A stretch of DNA of 64,000 nucleotides from assembly GCA_963778025.1 (NCBI GenBank), contig CAVZTA010000015.1, forward strand, positions 1 to 64,000, read 5' to 3'. This document shows, in pieces, positions 10,106 to 18,331 of this stretch; within the stretch, counting starts at the first letter, position 1; each line of letters opens with the position of its first letter. A model generated the notes under the pieces. It was not told the DNA's origin, made no database searches, and saw only the letters and a list, made by a program, of their open reading frames with translations. The position numbers and the translations under genes were made by a program. The DNA comes from CAVZTA01 sp963778025. Lineage in GTDB: Bacteria > Chloroflexota > Limnocylindria > Limnocylindrales > CSP1-4.

Positions 10106-10774
10106 TCAGGCCCGGACCGTGCCCGCCGCGGCGAAGGCCATCGCGCGCTGGAGCGCGGCCTCGCGCATCTCCTCGGGGATCTCGACCGGTCCGCCGACCG
10201 CCATCGCACGGATGGCCGCCATCGCCGCCTCTTCGACGATGCCGCCCACCTGGACCGCGAGCTCGGGCGTCCGATGGAAGACCAGCACGCCGTGGTTGGC
10301 GAGCAGGACCGCCGGCGCGCCGCCCGCCGTCGCTGCCCGGATGTTCGCGACCGCCTGCTCGGAACCGCGGGGACCATAGGCCGCGACGGGTACGCCGTTC
10401 GGGAGGCCGAACATCGCGAGAGCCTCGATCCAGCAGTCGATGGGTCGTCGCGCGACCGCGAAGGCGGTGGCGAAGGGCGAGTGGGTGTGCACGACGCAGC
10501 CGACCTCGGGGTGGTCCTGGTAGAGCGCCGTGTGCATCGCGACCACCGCACCCTGGATCGGCGGCAGCGTGCCCTCGCGCAGGGTGCCGTCGAGACCGAC
10601 GCGGACGATGTCGTCCGGCCCTACGCCCTGCAGCGACGGCGCGGAGGTGAAGTACATCTCGTCGCCATCGCCGGCGCGAAGACTCACATTGCCGTGCCCG
10701 TTGGCCGAGATCGCTCCGCTCGCGACGACCCGCCGCGCCGCCTCGACGACCCCGGAAACGAGGGTTGCATCCAT
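10106..10774 (-). CDS. Class II aldolase/adducin family protein
   Basis: Zinc-dependent aldolase or epimerase of the fuculose-phosphate aldolase family, 222 residues. Seen: ISANGHGNVSLRAGDGDEMY (phosphate loop), FTSAPSLQGVGPDDIVRV, EVGCVVHTHSPFATAF (HTH zinc ligands) and AVLLANHGVLVFHRTPEL (third His). In characterised family members an acidic residue sits four positions before the His of 'ExxxH'; here the segment is PPIQGAVVAMHTALY, with no acid there, so the substrate or mechanism probably differs from FucA/AraD. It stands alone, with nfeD downstream on the same strand about 110 bp away and an alpha/beta hydrolase gene upstream. Substrate unknown. Confidence 0.75.
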   Translation of the reverse strand: MDATLVSGVVEAARRVVASGAISANGHGNVSLRAGDGDEMYFTSAPSLQGVGPDDIVRVGLDGTLREGTLPPIQGAVVAMHTALYQDHPEVGCVVHTHSPFATAFAVARRPIDCWIEALAMFGLPNGVPVAAYGPRGSEQAVANIRAATAGGAPAVLLANHGVLVFHRTPELAVQVGGIVEEAAMAAIRAMAVGGPVEIPEEMREAALQRAMAFAAAGTVRA

Positions 10775-10892
10775 GTCCCGATCCTCGGTTCGCTGGCTCC
10801 GGCCGGGCGGCGCGCAGCGGGCCGTGCGTGGTGCCGGATCCCGCGAACGTACACCCGTCGCTGTCAGGAACGCGGTGCGTCGGTCCGCCTGG

Positions 10893-12032
10893 TCAGTGCG
10901 GGGCTGTCCCGGAGCGGATCGAAGCGACGACGTCGAGGATCGCCTGGCTCGAGGCCGACGCGTCGTCACCCGAGACGAGCGAGTCGTGCGTGGCTGCCGG
11001 GATGGTGCGGTGGACGCTCTCGGTCGAGAGTCCCGCGAGCCGGTCCTGCGCGGCCCCCCAGCCCGGCTGCCCACCGCTTCCGGCGCTCACCACGATCAGC
11101 GGCAACGAGCCGAGGCTCGTGACCGACTGCGCCTGATCGAGCACGTCGGGGAGCTCCACGACCGCGTCTCGATACGCCCGCCCATAGGCGGGAGTCGCGT
11201 CTTCATCGCCGAACAGACGCATGACGCCGATGCGGGCCAGCGGCGCGGTGAGGGAGGCCAGCGGCCGCAGCACGAGTCGGTAGGTGGTCGGATAGTCCGG
11301 CAGCGCGGTGAAGGCGTCGGCAGGCTGGGCGTCGAGGAGGACGAGCCCTGCCAGCTGGTCCGGATAGCGCCCCGCGAAGACCCGGACGTAGTCGCCACCC
11401 GACGAGTGACCGACGAGGAGATACGGCCCAGCCACGCCGGCGCGATCGAGGAGCGTGTGCAGATCGGACGCGAGCGCGATGCCGTCCTGTGGTCCGGACT
11501 CGTCGCTCCGGCCGTGACCCGCCCGGTCATAGGCGCAGACCTTCGTCGATGCGGCGATGGTCGGTGCGATGCGCGACCAGGACGACGACGACGCGCCGAG
11601 ACCCGCCTGCAGGACGACGGTCGGGCTGCCGGAGCCCGAGCACTCGAGGTACAGCCGACGGCCACCGACATCGATCAGCTGGCCGCTTCCGCTGGCGGTC
11701 GCCGGCTGCGATGCGGCGATCAGGGTCTCCACCGCTCCACCGATGCCGATGAGCACAAGGACGGCGATCGGCGGGATGACCAGCCAGCGTCCCCAGCCCG
11801 TGAGGTGGTGCCGAACCTGCACCACCATCCAAGCCCCCAGGACGATCAGGCCCACCGGCCACACCCAGCTCAGGACGTCCATGGCGGCTGGTCCCGGCCG
11901 GAACAGGATCAGGCCCAGCCCGACCAGTCCGAGCGCGACGGCGGGGACGGCCATCCACGGCTGCGGCTGCGCGCTGGACCGTGTCGTCAGGATGGCCATC
12001 AGGCCCCAGCCGATCCCGAACGCGAGCATCAC
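10893..12032 (-). CDS. Membrane-anchored alpha/beta hydrolase
   Basis: Alpha/beta hydrolase behind N-terminal membrane helices. Helices include MLAFGIGWGLMAILT, WMAVPAVALGLVGLGLILF, DVLSWVWPVGLIVLGAWMVV and WLVIPPIAVLVLIGIGGAVE. The catalytic domain has CSGSGSPTVVLQAGLGASSS (oxyanion region), VCAYDRAGHGRSD, the nucleophile elbow VGHSSGGDYVRVFAGRYPD, and a C-terminal His in IPAATHDSLVSG. Upstream of the GTG at 12032 the same frame continues with another helix (PVLAILGSLAIGLALAIAFV) but meets a TGA near 12180 without a start codon, so the true N-terminus may lie beyond an indel there. The catalytic site probably faces outward. Substrate unknown. Confidence 0.75.
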   Translation of the reverse strand: MMLAFGIGWGLMAILTTRSSAQPQPWMAVPAVALGLVGLGLILFRPGPAAMDVLSWVWPVGLIVLGAWMVVQVRHHLTGWGRWLVIPPIAVLVLIGIGGAVETLIAASQPATASGSGQLIDVGGRRLYLECSGSGSPTVVLQAGLGASSSSWSRIAPTIAASTKVCAYDRAGHGRSDESGPQDGIALASDLHTLLDRAGVAGPYLLVGHSSGGDYVRVFAGRYPDQLAGLVLLDAQPADAFTALPDYPTTYRLVLRPLASLTAPLARIGVMRLFGDEDATPAYGRAYRDAVVELPDVLDQAQSVTSLGSLPLIVVSAGSGGQPGWGAAQDRLAGLSTESVHRTIPAATHDSLVSGDDASASSQAILDVVASIRSGTAPH

Positions 12033-12223
12033 CGAGCCGGTGACGACCGGTTCGGACCTACCTGCAGCCGGCCCGAGGACGAAGGCGATCGCGAGCGCGA
12101 GTCCGATCGCGAGTGAGCCGAGGATCGCAAGGACCGGCGACCGCTCGCTACGAACCTGCCCGTAGCGGTCGCCGGCACGGTGTCAGCAGCGGCGGACAAG
12201 CGCGCTCGAAACCCCATCCTGCG

Positions 12224-12448
12224 TCACTCATCTCCGGACCGAGCGCGTCTGGGGATCGGCTCGAAGTCTGCTCCGGCCCTGCGCCTCGGGCAAGGCACGG
12301 AGCGCTCCAGAGCAACTCCATCACGACCTGATCGCAGACGGCGATCGCGCCGTCCTCGACCGCCCCAGACGACTCGAGCCCGGGCTTTCCGCGGCGCGCC
12401 CAGACGGACGTGTCGAGCGAGCTCCGGCTTCCCGGACGCCAGGTCCAC
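12224..12448 (-). pseudogene. VapC-like PIN-domain toxin remnant
   Basis: Directly after the vapB-like stop (GTG at 12448 follows the TAA) lies the start of a PIN-domain RNase. In the shifted frame it reads SLDTSVWARRGKPGLE (first acidic residue of the PIN site), then GAVEDGAIAVCDQVVMELLW (the conserved Glu) and SA. Typical VapC proteins are about 130 residues; here recognisable sequence ends after about 60-70 residues, with frameshifts at both ends and no trace of the distal Asp motif. The toxin therefore looks inactive. It is called VapC by motif and by its position after the antitoxin. Confidence 0.55.
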
Positions 12449-12682
12449 TTACGAGCCGCCCAGGTCGTCCTCGGCCGTCTTGACGCGAGCGGTTCGCAGT
12501 TCGGGCAGGGCGGCCTCGAGCTCTGAGAAGTCGCGGCGTGCGAGCCAGGCACGTCGACGTCGCGCCACCACGTCGCGCAACGCGGCGTGAACGGTGTCGG
12601 TGGTCCTCGTCGTCCCGAGAGCCTCCGCGGCGTCGCGCAGAAGGTCTCGGTCGAGGTCGAGGGTCGTGTGCGTCTTGGTCAC
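12449..12682 (-). CDS. VapB-type ribbon-helix-helix antitoxin
   Basis: 77-residue DNA-binding antitoxin. It begins MTKTHTTLDLDRDLLRDAAE and ALGTTRTTDTVHAALRDVV: the beta strand and two helices of a VapB_2-type ribbon-helix-helix, followed by a basic segment and the toxin-neutralising tail (DFSELEAALPELRTARVKTA). GTG start with AGGAGG about 5 nt upstream. It is followed at once by a broken vapC. A promoter and a perfect 9-bp inverted repeat lie upstream (12698-12737), fitting the autoregulation usual for these antitoxins. Because the toxin is broken, this antitoxin may be an orphan. Confidence 0.8.
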   Translation of the reverse strand: MTKTHTTLDLDRDLLRDAAEALGTTRTTDTVHAALRDVVARRRRAWLARRDFSELEAALPELRTARVKTAEDDLGGS

Positions 12683-12697
12683 CGCTCCTCCTGAGTG

Positions 12698-12737
12698 ATG
12701 CGTGAGAAATCATAGCTCGCTCACGCATAGTGGCCAA
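12698..12737 (-). promoter_or_regulatory. vapB promoter and operator-like inverted repeat
   Basis: On the minus strand TTGGCC (12732-12737), 17 nt, TATGAT (12709-12714) form a good sigma-70-type promoter reading into vapB. A perfect 9-bp inverted repeat, ATGCGTGAG (12698-12706) and CTCACGCAT (12720-12728), brackets the -10 box, so a bound RHH dimer would block the promoter. Confidence 0.55.
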
Positions 12738-12864
12738 GCATCATCACGCAGCGGCCAGGTCGTTGATCAGGAACGATGGGCTGTACTCGCTCTGCCCGCC
12801 ATTACGCGGGATCGTCACGCTCGAGCTGGCCTCGAGGCCGGTGATGCGGTCGTGGCGAGCACCG

Positions 12865-13599
12865 CTAGCGCCACTCGACATTCACGACGTCGATCGGCCC
12901 GGACAAGCCCTTGAGGGTCGCGCTTCGCTGATCCGACGTCCGGCGCGACTCGCCCACCGTCGTGAGGCTGGCGACGATGTCGCCGCCGCCGCCGAGCGCC
13001 GCGATCCGCGCAGCCTCGTGGACGCCCCGGCCGTGGAAGTCACCGCCCACCCGGGTCGCGTCGGTGGCGTGGAGCCCGATCCGGATCTGCGGCGCGAACC
13101 CCTGGGTCACGCGATGCTCAGCGAGCCGCCGCTGGATGGCGATCGCGGCCGCCACCGCCAGATCCGGTGAGTCGAAGCTCACGAAGAAGCCGTCGCCCGT
13201 CGTCGAGATCTCCTCGCCCTCGTGGGCCAGGAACACCTCGCGGAGGGTCGTGTTGTGCCACGCGAGCAGCGTCTCCCAGGCCTCGTCACCGAGGGCCACG
13301 ACCAGGTTCGTCGAGCCCACGATGTCGGTGAACATGAAGGTCTTCATGACCCGGCGCGCGGGACCGGTCTTGCCGCGCAGCTGCCATGGCAGGAGCTCGG
13401 CGACGTCCTCGAGGATCACCGCGGCGGTCGGGCACGCGAACGCGGCCGCCCGGAGGACGTCCTCGTCGACGGTGTCGGGACCCACGACCTCGGTCTTGCC
13501 GTAATCGCCGGCGAGCCAGTCGAAGACCGTCGGCGCGAGCGTGATGCAGTTGCCGGCGCCGACGCACTTGTGGCGGTCGACGCGCGCGCGGACGGCCAT
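12865..13599 (-). CDS. Ferredoxin-class III nucleotide cyclase fusion protein
   Basis: 244 residues in two domains. Residues about 1-75 are a small ferredoxin: VDRHKCVGAGNCITLAPTVF and AAFACPTAAVIL give three Cys (C-x5-C and C-P), with Ala at the usual fourth ligand, as in [3Fe-4S] ferredoxins. Residues about 85-244 are a class III adenylate/guanylate cyclase domain: TFMFTDIVGSTNLVVALGD (first metal Asp), EISTTGDGFFVSF (second metal Asp) and GRGVHEAARIAALGGGGD. The substrate-binding Lys usually found three residues before TGDG is Ser, and the usual Asn of 'VNxAAR' is His, so activity may be weak or altered. Its ATG shares one base with the stop of the upstream ATPase-LuxR gene (TGATG), suggesting a redox-linked signalling pair. 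Confidence 0.85.
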   Translation of the reverse strand: MAVRARVDRHKCVGAGNCITLAPTVFDWLAGDYGKTEVVGPDTVDEDVLRAAAFACPTAAVILEDVAELLPWQLRGKTGPARRVMKTFMFTDIVGSTNLVVALGDEAWETLLAWHNTTLREVFLAHEGEEISTTGDGFFVSFDSPDLAVAAAIAIQRRLAEHRVTQGFAPQIRIGLHATDATRVGGDFHGRGVHEAARIAALGGGGDIVASLTTVGESRRTSDQRSATLKGLSGPIDVVNVEWR

Positions 13600-16500
13600 C
13601 AGCGCGACCCTACGGCCGCGAGCCCGCGGAAGGCGAGCGACGTCGCCTCGGCCCGGCTCGACGCGCCCAGCTGCGCCTGCAGGCGTGCCAGGCGGCGGCC
13701 CACCTCCGCCTCGTCGACGCCGAGCTGGGCGGCGATCTCGGCGTTCGTCTGGCCCTCGGTGAGGAGCTGGAGCAGCCGGCGTTCGTCATGGACGAGGCCG
13801 CCCGACGCCTCGGACCCGGCGACCTCGCCCACGACCTCCGGCCCCTGGCCCTCGCCGGCGACGCCGGCCAGCTCGACCAGCTGCCGCCCGACCGGCCCCG
13901 TGAGCCACCGGACCCGGATCGTCTCGTCGGCGGTTCCCTGGGCGATCCGCGAGAGCAACGACTGGAGGTAGTCCCGGATGAACGCCTGCACGTCGGGCGA
14001 CCCGCCGGCGAGCAGGGCCCTGGCCGCCGGCAGGACGATGTCGAGGCTGGTGTCCTCGTGCAGGCCGGCCTGGAGCGCCTCGAATGCCGCGCCACCCGCC
14101 GCCGCGCCCGCGTCCACGTCACCGCGATGGAGCGCGACCGTCGCGAGCGCGGCGTCGGCCTGGGCGCCCCAGGGCGCGTGGCCCGGCAGGAGGGCCAGTA
14201 GCTCACGGACCTGGGCCGTCGATCGCTCGACGACCTCGACGAGCGCCGCGTCCGGCATCGACGCCTCGGCATCGGCGGCCCGGCCGCCCTCGCGGCCGTC
14301 GAGAAGGCTCGCCGCGACGAGCGCCATCCGGGCGAGCGCTTCGCAGCGTGCGGACTCTCGTCCGCTCTCGGTCGCGATGGTCACCGCCTGCTCGAGGTGC
14401 CGCAGGGCGCCCGCCGCGTCCTGGGCCCCGGCCCGGACCATCCCCCGCCAGGACTCCAGCATGACCGCCCGGGTCCGGGACGGGGCCCTCGACGCGGCAG
14501 CCGCCGCGAGGCCAAGCCACTTCTCGGCACCGTCGCTGTCGCCCAGCTCGAGCAAGGTCAGCGCGACACCCCCAGCCGCAAGGAACTCGATCGACCGGTC
14601 GGCGGCGAGCTTCGCCGCCCGATACGCGTCCTCGCCGCGCGAGACGGCGAGGTCGGGCACGACCTTCGCCCGCGCGTAGATGTGCACGCCGAACAGCATC
14701 TGGAGCTCGAGGCGGGCCCGCTCGCTCTCGGTGACCAGCTCAGAGAGCCGGCTGGTCATCCGCCGGATCTCCTCGAGGTGGCGGGCCGACGATGACAGGT
14801 GCATGACCGGCGAGTAGCGGGCGTAGGCCATGGCGATCACCGTCGACATGACACCCGTCCGGTCCTGGAGCCGCTCGAAGATGGCGAGCGCACGATCGAG
14901 GACCTCGGTCGCGTCGCGGTACAGCGGCCCGACCGGCGACCCGAGGATCGCTGCCTCGAGGTCGTCACCCTCGTTGAGCATCGCCAGCGTCTCGGGCCCG
15001 CGTCCGGCGCGGACCTCGAACGCCAGCCACGCCCTGGCTCTGCCGAAGTCGATCATCCCGATCTCGCGCAGGGCGGCGGCCAGCCGCCGGTCGTCGCCGA
15101 GCTGCTCCGCGAGCTCGACGGCGCGTCGGTAGGCCGCCTCGGCGCCGTCGAAATCCGTCTCGACCGCATCGCCGCCATACGACTCGCCGATGGGCGTCCT
15201 GAGGAGCGCCTGCCCCAGCTCGAGCTGCGCGCGCAGCTCCATCGCCGCGTCGCCGCGCTCGGCCGCTCGTTCGCTGACGCGACGAGCCAGCTCGGCGGCG
15301 GTGTCCTCGTCATGGCTCATCCGCAGCGCCGACGCGCGTCGGAGCCGGACGTCGAGCTCGACTTCCGGGTCGCGCATCGCCTCGGCGAGCGCCGCCAGCT
15401 CCGTCAGGGCGTCCAGACGCTCGCCTGTCCGGCGGAGGACGCTCAGGGCATCGTCGCGCGTCACGAGCAACACCCGTCGGTCGGCGGGTGCCGACACGAC
15501 CGGGAGCGCCTGCTCGACGAGGCGGAGTGCCTCCTCGGGCGCGTTCGACGCAAGAGCCGCCGTCGCGGCGTCGATCGAGAACCGCGCCGCGCGGGTCGTG
15601 TCGCCGGCTGCGAGCGCGTGCTGGGCGAGCATCGGGAGGCCGGCCGGGGCGGGGTCGCCGCCGTCGAGGAGGAGGTCGACCACCGCGGCATGGACCTGCC
15701 GGCGCCGGGCGGCCGACAGCTGGCTGGCCGCGAACTGTCGAACCTGCTCGTGGGTGAACGTGTAGTCGGCCGGGTCGCCATGGGCCTGCGGAAGCAGGAG
15801 GCCGGCCCGCGCGGCCGGGCCGAGATCGTCGGCCAGCGGATCGGCCCCGTCCCCCGAGGCGACGCTCGTCGTTCGCGTCGGCCGGCGAATCCGTCGCCGT
15901 CGACCCGTCACGCGGTCCCGCCGCAGGCAGCATGCTCCCCGTCGCCGACGCGCGCCCGGATCGCGTGCAGGTCGCGCAGGCTGAAGCTGCGTCCGAGGAT
16001 CGCCGCGTCGCCCAGGACGGCCCGGGTCCTGGCCGGCAGCCGCGCCGCGCGCCGGTCGATCAGCGTCCGCACGGCCGATGGCACGAGTCGGGCGGCGTTC
16101 CGGCCCAGCCGCCACTCACCGTCGATCTGCTGGAGGGTGCCGGCCTCGCGATGCGTGCGCGCCAGCTCCTCGACGATGAACGGCACGCCTTCGGACTGGA
16201 CGTGCATCGCGGCCGCGGACGACGCCTCGACGGGGCCGCCCAGGATGCGTTTCAGGAGCTCCCCGGTCTCGACGGAGCCGAACCGCCCGGGCCGGAGCCG
16301 CCGGACAAGGCCCATCCGCTCCATATCGGCGACGAAGTTCACCGCCTCGCTGACGGACGCGAACTCGTCGGGGCGGATCGTCAGCAGGAGGAAGATCGGC
16401 CGGTCGGCATCGCTCCGGACGGCGTACCGCAGGAGGCGGAGCGTGTCGTCGTCGGCCCACTGGACGTCGTCGATGAAGATCGCCAGGGGCCGCACCCCGG

Positions 16501-17014
16501 CCAGCGTCGCGATGGCGACTGCGCCGAGGTCGAACGCCCGGAGCAGCTTGGCGTCCGGCGCGAGCGTCGCCAACCCGGGTTCGTCGCGGCCCGAGATGGC
16601 CTCGACCACGCGCTTCACCGCGGCCTCGGCGAGGGTGCCGGTCGCCGTTTCCCGGACGGTGCTCGCCGCGAACAGGCTGCGAGCGACGAGGAACGGGCCC
16701 CTGATCTCCTCGTCGGCCGTGATCGTGATGCAGGCGAACCCGTTCGTCGCCGCGAGCTCCGCCGCCGCCAGCAGCAGACGCGTCTTGCCGATGCCTGGTT
16801 CGCCCTCGATGGTCACCGCGGCGAGACGACCGGACGCCTCACGCAGCTCCTGGGCGATCGCGTCAAGCTCGGTGGTCCGGCCGATGACGGGACCGCTCGC
16901 CCGTCGCAACTGGACCGCGAGCGAGCACTGGGGACCGACGAGCGGGTCGAGTGCGCCGCCGTCGGCGGGCCGCGCGGACCTGCCGCCCGCAGCGTCCAGC
17001 GCGTTGCCCACCAT
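13599..17014 (-). CDS. Large ATPase (MalT/AAA-type) LuxR-family transcriptional regulator, one frameshift
   Basis: About 1,130-residue STAND-type regulator. N-terminal NTPase: GPVIGRTTELDAIAQELREA, Walker A VTIEGEPGIGKTRLLL, Walker B PLAIFIDDVQWADDDTLRL. A frameshift near 15,900 is followed by YTFTHEQVRQFAASQLSA, long TPR-like helical repeats, and a C-terminal LuxR HTH (RRLLQLLTEGQTNAEIAAQL, then GVDEAEVGRRLARLQAQLGA). The ATG at 17014 is chosen because a -10 box CATAAT (17022-17027) lies 7 nt upstream, implying a leaderless mRNA. The longer in-frame ORF to 17122 runs into tRNA sequence and is rejected. It is transcribed with the ferredoxin-cyclase gene. Inducer unknown. Confidence 0.85.
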
Positions 17015-17021
17015 CGCGCGG

Positions 17022-17027
17022 ATTATG
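17022..17027 (-). promoter_or_regulatory. -10 box of the ATPase-LuxR gene
   Basis: CATAAT on the minus strand lies 7 nt before the ATG at 17014, with no Shine-Dalgarno between them. This implies a leaderless transcript. No clear -35 is visible. Confidence 0.45.
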
Positions 17028-17089
17028 GCGGTAGCGGCGTCACGTGGCAGTCGGCACGCAGATAGGCCCGCGAGGGGACCGAAAGGGAG

Positions 17090-17134
17090 TGGAGCGGGAG
17101 ACGGGATTCGAACCCGCGACACCCTGCTTGGGAA
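17090..17134 (-). tRNA. tRNA-Gly(CCC) 3' half (from anticodon loop to CCA)
   Basis: 45 nt on the minus strand: anticodon loop TTCCCAA, anticodon 3' stem GCAGG, variable region, T-stem/loop GCGGGTTCGAATCCCGT, acceptor CTCCCGC, discriminator T and encoded CCA. The 5' half is not adjacent; it lies 2,875 bp away at 20010-20045. The T-arm and acceptor strand are identical to the second tRNA-Gly at 20823-20898. Confidence 0.8.
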
Positions 17135-17209
17135 TGAGACCGTGAGAGCGCAGAGAGGCCGCGTGGACGGAACTCTCAGGCCGGCCTGCTCCTCGCCCCG
17201 TTCGCCTCG

Positions 17210-17857
17210 CTAGTTCTCGTTCGACGCAAGGCGCGCGCCGTGGTCCTCCGCGCGCGATCGGTCTGCCGTTGCGCCGTCAACCCGTGCGGGAGCGGCGACG
17301 CCTTCCCAGAACTCCACCGCGGCCCGCTCGTAGAGGAGGCCCATAGGCAGGGTCACGCCGCGCCAGTGCTCGACCGTGCGCGCCGCTCCGTCCGAACCGT
17401 TGAGTACGCCCTCGGCGTGCCGATCAGCCTCGTAGCGGGCGAGGGCAGCGCGATGGATCGCGAGCTGCGCAAGCGCGAGGGCCTGGCGGTTGTCGGCCGA
17501 CCCGAGATCCGCGAAGAACAGCTGGAGCAGACCGGCATCGCGCAGCTCGGTCGGCTCCAGCAACGGCACTGCGAGCCACGCCTGGATCGCCGCGCGGCCG
17601 CGATCAGTGATCGTGAACAGCCGACGTCGCCGTCCAGCCGCCTCACGCTCCTCGGATAGCAGGCCGAGCGCGACGAGGCGCGGCGGCTCCTTGTAGAGGA
17701 GGGCGTGGGGGAACGTCCAGAAGTGGCCGATGGTCGCGGCAACGTGGCGTTTGAGCTCGTAGGGCGTCGATGGGCCCTCGCGCTGGACGAGCCCCAGCAC
17801 CAGGTACGACGTGGAGGTCAGGACTGCGGGAGATCCGATGGTCGTGTCGATTGACAT
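17210..17857 (-). CDS. PadR-family transcriptional regulator
   Basis: 215-residue PadR winged-helix repressor: STSYLVLGLVQREGPSTPYE, then ELKRHVAATIGHFWTFPHAL, LYKEPPRLVALGLLSEER and RRRRLFTITDRGRAAIQAWL (wing), followed by the C-terminal dimerisation domain with ELRDAGLLQLFFADLGSAD and LPMGLLYERAAVEFWEGV. ATG at 17857 chosen; TATCTT (17865-17870) lies 7 nt upstream, so the mRNA is probably leaderless. It is divergent from groES. The groES -35 box overlaps the padR start codon, so binding here would affect both genes. The ligand is unknown (phenolic acids or drugs in studied members). Confidence 0.85.
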   Translation of the reverse strand: MSIDTTIGSPAVLTSTSYLVLGLVQREGPSTPYELKRHVAATIGHFWTFPHALLYKEPPRLVALGLLSEEREAAGRRRRLFTITDRGRAAIQAWLAVPLLEPTELRDAGLLQLFFADLGSADNRQALALAQLAIHRAALARYEADRHAEGVLNGSDGAARTVEHWRGVTLPMGLLYERAAVEFWEGVAAPARVDGATADRSRAEDHGARLASNEN

Positions 17858-17879
17858 AGTCCAAAAGATACCATATCCT
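17851..17879 (+). promoter_or_regulatory. groES promoter
   Basis: TTGACA (17851-17856), a 17-nt spacer and TATCCT (17874-17879) form one of the best promoters in the window, reading into groES. The -35 covers the padR start codon. No CIRCE inverted repeat (TTAGCACTC-N9-GAGTGCTAA) is present, so HrcA control is not indicated here. Confidence 0.6.
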
Positions 17880-17952
17880 TGCGACGGTTTCGCACAGACG
17901 ATGATGCCACCGAGACGGCCTCCGTGCGGCCCGACCCAGGAGGAACCATCCG

Positions 17953-18315
17953 TTGGCCACCACCACCGCAGCCAAGCCGCTCCACGGCTCGAAGTCGACA
18001 ACGCCCGCCGCCGCAACGCCGATCACGAAGACGCTCCGACCGCTGGGCGACCGCGTGGTCATCCAGCCGAGCGCGCGCGAGGAGATGACCAAGAGCGGCA
18101 TCGTCATCCCGGACACCGCGAAGGAGAAGCCCCAGGAGGGCACCATCCTCGCGGCCGGTCCCGGCCGCGTCCTCGACGACGGGAAGCGCGAGTCGATGGA
18201 CGTCAAGGCCGGGGACAAGGTCCTCTACGCCAAGTACGCCGGCACGGAATGCAAGATCGACGGTGAGGACCTCCTCATCGTCAGCCAGAAGGACATCCTG
18301 GCGATCGTCGCCTGA
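17953..18315 (+). CDS. groES: Co-chaperonin GroES
   Basis: 10-kDa chaperonin, the lid of the GroEL folding chamber in the cytoplasm. Core: LRPLGDRVVIQPSAREEMTK, SGIVIPDTAKEKPQEGTILA (mobile loop with the IVIP motif), AGPGRVLDDGKRESMDVKAG, DKVLYAKYAGTECKIDGEDL and LIVSQKDILAIVA. AGGAGG (17938-17943) supports the TTG start at 17953, which gives 120 residues, about 25 more than usual; the extension is rich in Ala, Thr, Ser and Pro. Residue numbering inside the core is otherwise normal. groEL follows 16 nt after the stop, so they form the usual operon. The whole unit lies between the two halves of a tRNA-Gly gene. Confidence 0.95.
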   Translation: MATTTAAKPLHGSKSTTPAAATPITKTLRPLGDRVVIQPSAREEMTKSGIVIPDTAKEKPQEGTILAAGPGRVLDDGKRESMDVKAGDKVLYAKYAGTECKIDGEDLLIVSQKDILAIVA

Positions 18316-18331
18316 AGGGACAACGCAGACC

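Noticed and set aside
12683..12864. Possible small ORFs between vapB and the cyclase gene
   Set aside because: Stops in all frames; only the vapB promoter/operator is supported.
17015..17122. N-terminal extension of the ATPase-LuxR ORF (MSRVRIPSPAP...)
   Set aside because: It is translated from the tRNA-Gly 3' half; the -10 box at 17022 supports the ATG at 17014.
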